Positions 63,000 through 64,000 of a DNA stretch of 64,000 nucleotides are shown piece after piece (within the stretch, counting starts at the first letter, position 1; each line of letters starts with the position of its first letter). The position numbers and the translations under genes are program-made. This DNA is from Kribbella sp. VKM Ac-2568 (GTDB lineage Bacteria > Actinomycetota > Actinomycetes > Propionibacteriales > Kribbellaceae). The notes under the pieces are model-generated. The model saw nothing but the letters and a program-made list of their open reading frames with translations, had not been told where the DNA came from and made no database searches. The stretch is taken from positions 372,001-436,000 of the forward strand of contig NZ_SLVF01000002.1 in the NCBI RefSeq assembly GCF_004345365.1. The letters run 5' to 3'.

Positions 63000-64000
63000 G
63001 ACCACGCGGAGCGTGAAGTCGGCCTCACCGTCGCCCGTGACGCGGACGGAGTAGCCGGCCGAGCGCAGCGCGTCGTAGTCCTTGTTCGAGCTGACCCGGT
63101 CGCTGAGCGACTTGACCGCCTCGAAGTCGACGTAGCCGACCATCACGGCACCCGAGCTGTCCGGCACGGCCTGCTTGAAGCTCTCGGTCTGGCCGAGGTT
63201 GCCGCCCCGCAGGACCTGGTCGGCGTACGCCTTGTCAGTGGCGATCACCAGGGTGTCGCCGTCCTTGGCCTTCTCGATCGGGATGTTGACCGACGAGCGG
63301 GTGCGGATCAGGTTGTTCACCTTGTCCACGACCGCCTCGGCCTTACCCGGGTCGGTCTCCATCCGGGCGGCGATCTTCGGGCCGTTCGAGGTTTCCTTGT
63401 CCACCGCGACGGCGACGTTCTTGCCCAGCAGCGGCTTCAGGTCGTCCGGCAGCACCAGCCCGGTCTCCGCGGTGAACTGCTTCGTCAGCTCGCCGAGGTT
63501 CAGCCCGGACGAGGACTTCTCCAGCTGGGTCCAGATCGTGCCGACCAGGTTCGCGCCGTCGGACAGCGCGAGCGCGCCGGCGGTCGTGTCGGGCAGTTTG
63601 CCGATCAGGTCACCGGCGTCGGACGCGTTGACCTTGATGCTCTGGTCGCCGTGCACGACGCCCTTCAGCTCGACGTACTGCGAGTCGAACCGCAGCGCCG
63701 CGGCCGCGCTCCCCTCGGGCAGCGCCGCCCGCTGGTCGTCGGTCAGCCGCTTGCCCGCGGCCAGCGCGATGCCCTTGGTGTCGGCCCAGAAGGAGGCGAA
63801 GCCCTGCTCGCCGAGGTCGGACATGTCCTTGCTGAACTTCGCGTTCTCCGACAGTGGGCTGTCCTTGCTGGCGGCAACCGCCGCGTCGACCGTCGGCTGG
63901 TCGTCGGACAGGATCACGTAGCCGTTGCTGAACGCCCGGCCCGGCTTGTCCTTCTCGTCCGCGAACAGCTTGTCCAGACCCTGGGTGGCCTTGCCCTCGT
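62991..64000 (-). CDS. DUF3352-type protein, C-terminal part (runs out of the window)
   Basis: 336 visible residues, open at the right edge. The reverse strand reads EGKATQGLDKLFADEKDKPGRAF at the edge and then YVILSDDQPTVDAAVAASKDSPLSENAKF, a repeated region with FTAETGLVLPDDLKPLLGKNVAVAVDK, matching the DUF3352 family. These are usually secreted or membrane-anchored actinobacterial proteins with an N-terminal membrane helix (not visible here). Function unknown. The stop lies within the tandem repeat. Confidence 0.8.
   Translation of the reverse strand, partial: EGKATQGLDKLFADEKDKPGRAFSNGYVILSDDQPTVDAAVAASKDSPLSENAKFSKDMSDLGEQGFASFWADTKGIALAAGKRLTDDQRAALPEGSAAAALRFDSQYVELKGVVHGDQSIKVNASDAGDLIGKLPDTTAGALALSDGANLVGTIWTQLEKSSSGLNLGELTKQFTAETGLVLPDDLKPLLGKNVAVAVDKETSNGPKIAARMETDPGKAEAVVDKVNNLIRTRSSVNIPIEKAKDGDTLVIATDKAYADQVLRGGNLGQTESFKQAVPDSSGAVMVGYVDFEAVKSLSDRVSSNKDYDALRSAGYSVRVTGDGEADFTLRVVAK

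Overview
The window is chromosomal DNA of a high-G+C actinomycete. The evidence is the G+C-rich codon use throughout, many GTG starts, the gene order rbfA-infB-ylxR-nusA-rimP, an IF2 with a very long Pro/Ala/Gly-rich N-terminus, a PhoP-type PHO box, and several apparently leaderless genes with a TANNNT box 6-7 nt before the start codon. A member of the Propionibacteriales such as Kribbella is my best guess, by inference only. I see no rRNA, tRNA, CRISPR array, insertion sequence or prophage.

Layout. 1-5577 (minus): translation/transcription genes rbfA (cut by the window edge), infB, ylxR, nusA, rimP. 5713-6680 (plus): a Tat lipoprotein and a ferritin-like protein. 7030-15386 (plus): a compact seven-gene biosynthetic cluster, the most notable part of the window. 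It encodes a cupin, a methionyl-tRNA-synthetase-like enzyme, a fused FAD amine oxidase/L-lysine N6-monooxygenase, a small unknown protein, two different ATP-grasp ligases and an MFS exporter. The first enzymes match the hydrazine (N-N bond) forming machinery known from s56-p1, triacsin, pyrazomycin and formycin biosynthesis. Here the cupin and MetRS-like domains are split, while the oxidase and hydroxylase are fused. 15643-24389: two divergently transcribed paralogous multispanning membrane proteins (probably GT-C-like), then a three-gene plus-strand operon (glycan/capsule-like transferase, unknown protein, beta-helix protein), together probably making a surface glycopolymer.

24405-33754 (minus): a small lipoprotein, a Tat-exported PhoX phosphatase behind a clear four-unit PHO box, and a tightly overlapping branched-chain-amino-acid-type ABC transporter operon livF-livG-acyl-CoA ligase-livH-livM-livK. 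34038-35231 (plus): a cation/proton antiporter. 35281-48738 (minus): a long co-directional block DUF2254-cydD-cydC-cydA-cydB-GMC oxidoreductase-G6PDH-like-NDH-2-GH15, joining cytochrome bd respiration to sugar and redox enzymes. The G6PDH-like protein has Leu where the conserved active-site Lys should be. 48906-52571 (minus): hisD-hisC-hisB-hisH with overlapping ends.

52664-64000: mixed housekeeping and accessory genes. These are a Lon-N-domain protein, a leaderless MazEF-type toxin-antitoxin pair, ilvD, an AraC regulator with a VOC protein, recQ, a DinB-like protein, a LysR regulator and SDR pair sharing a T-N11-A operator, another VOC protein, a RibD-C reductase, a strong bidirectional terminator, a 20-bp tandem repeat, and the 3' part of a DUF3352-type gene that runs out of the window.
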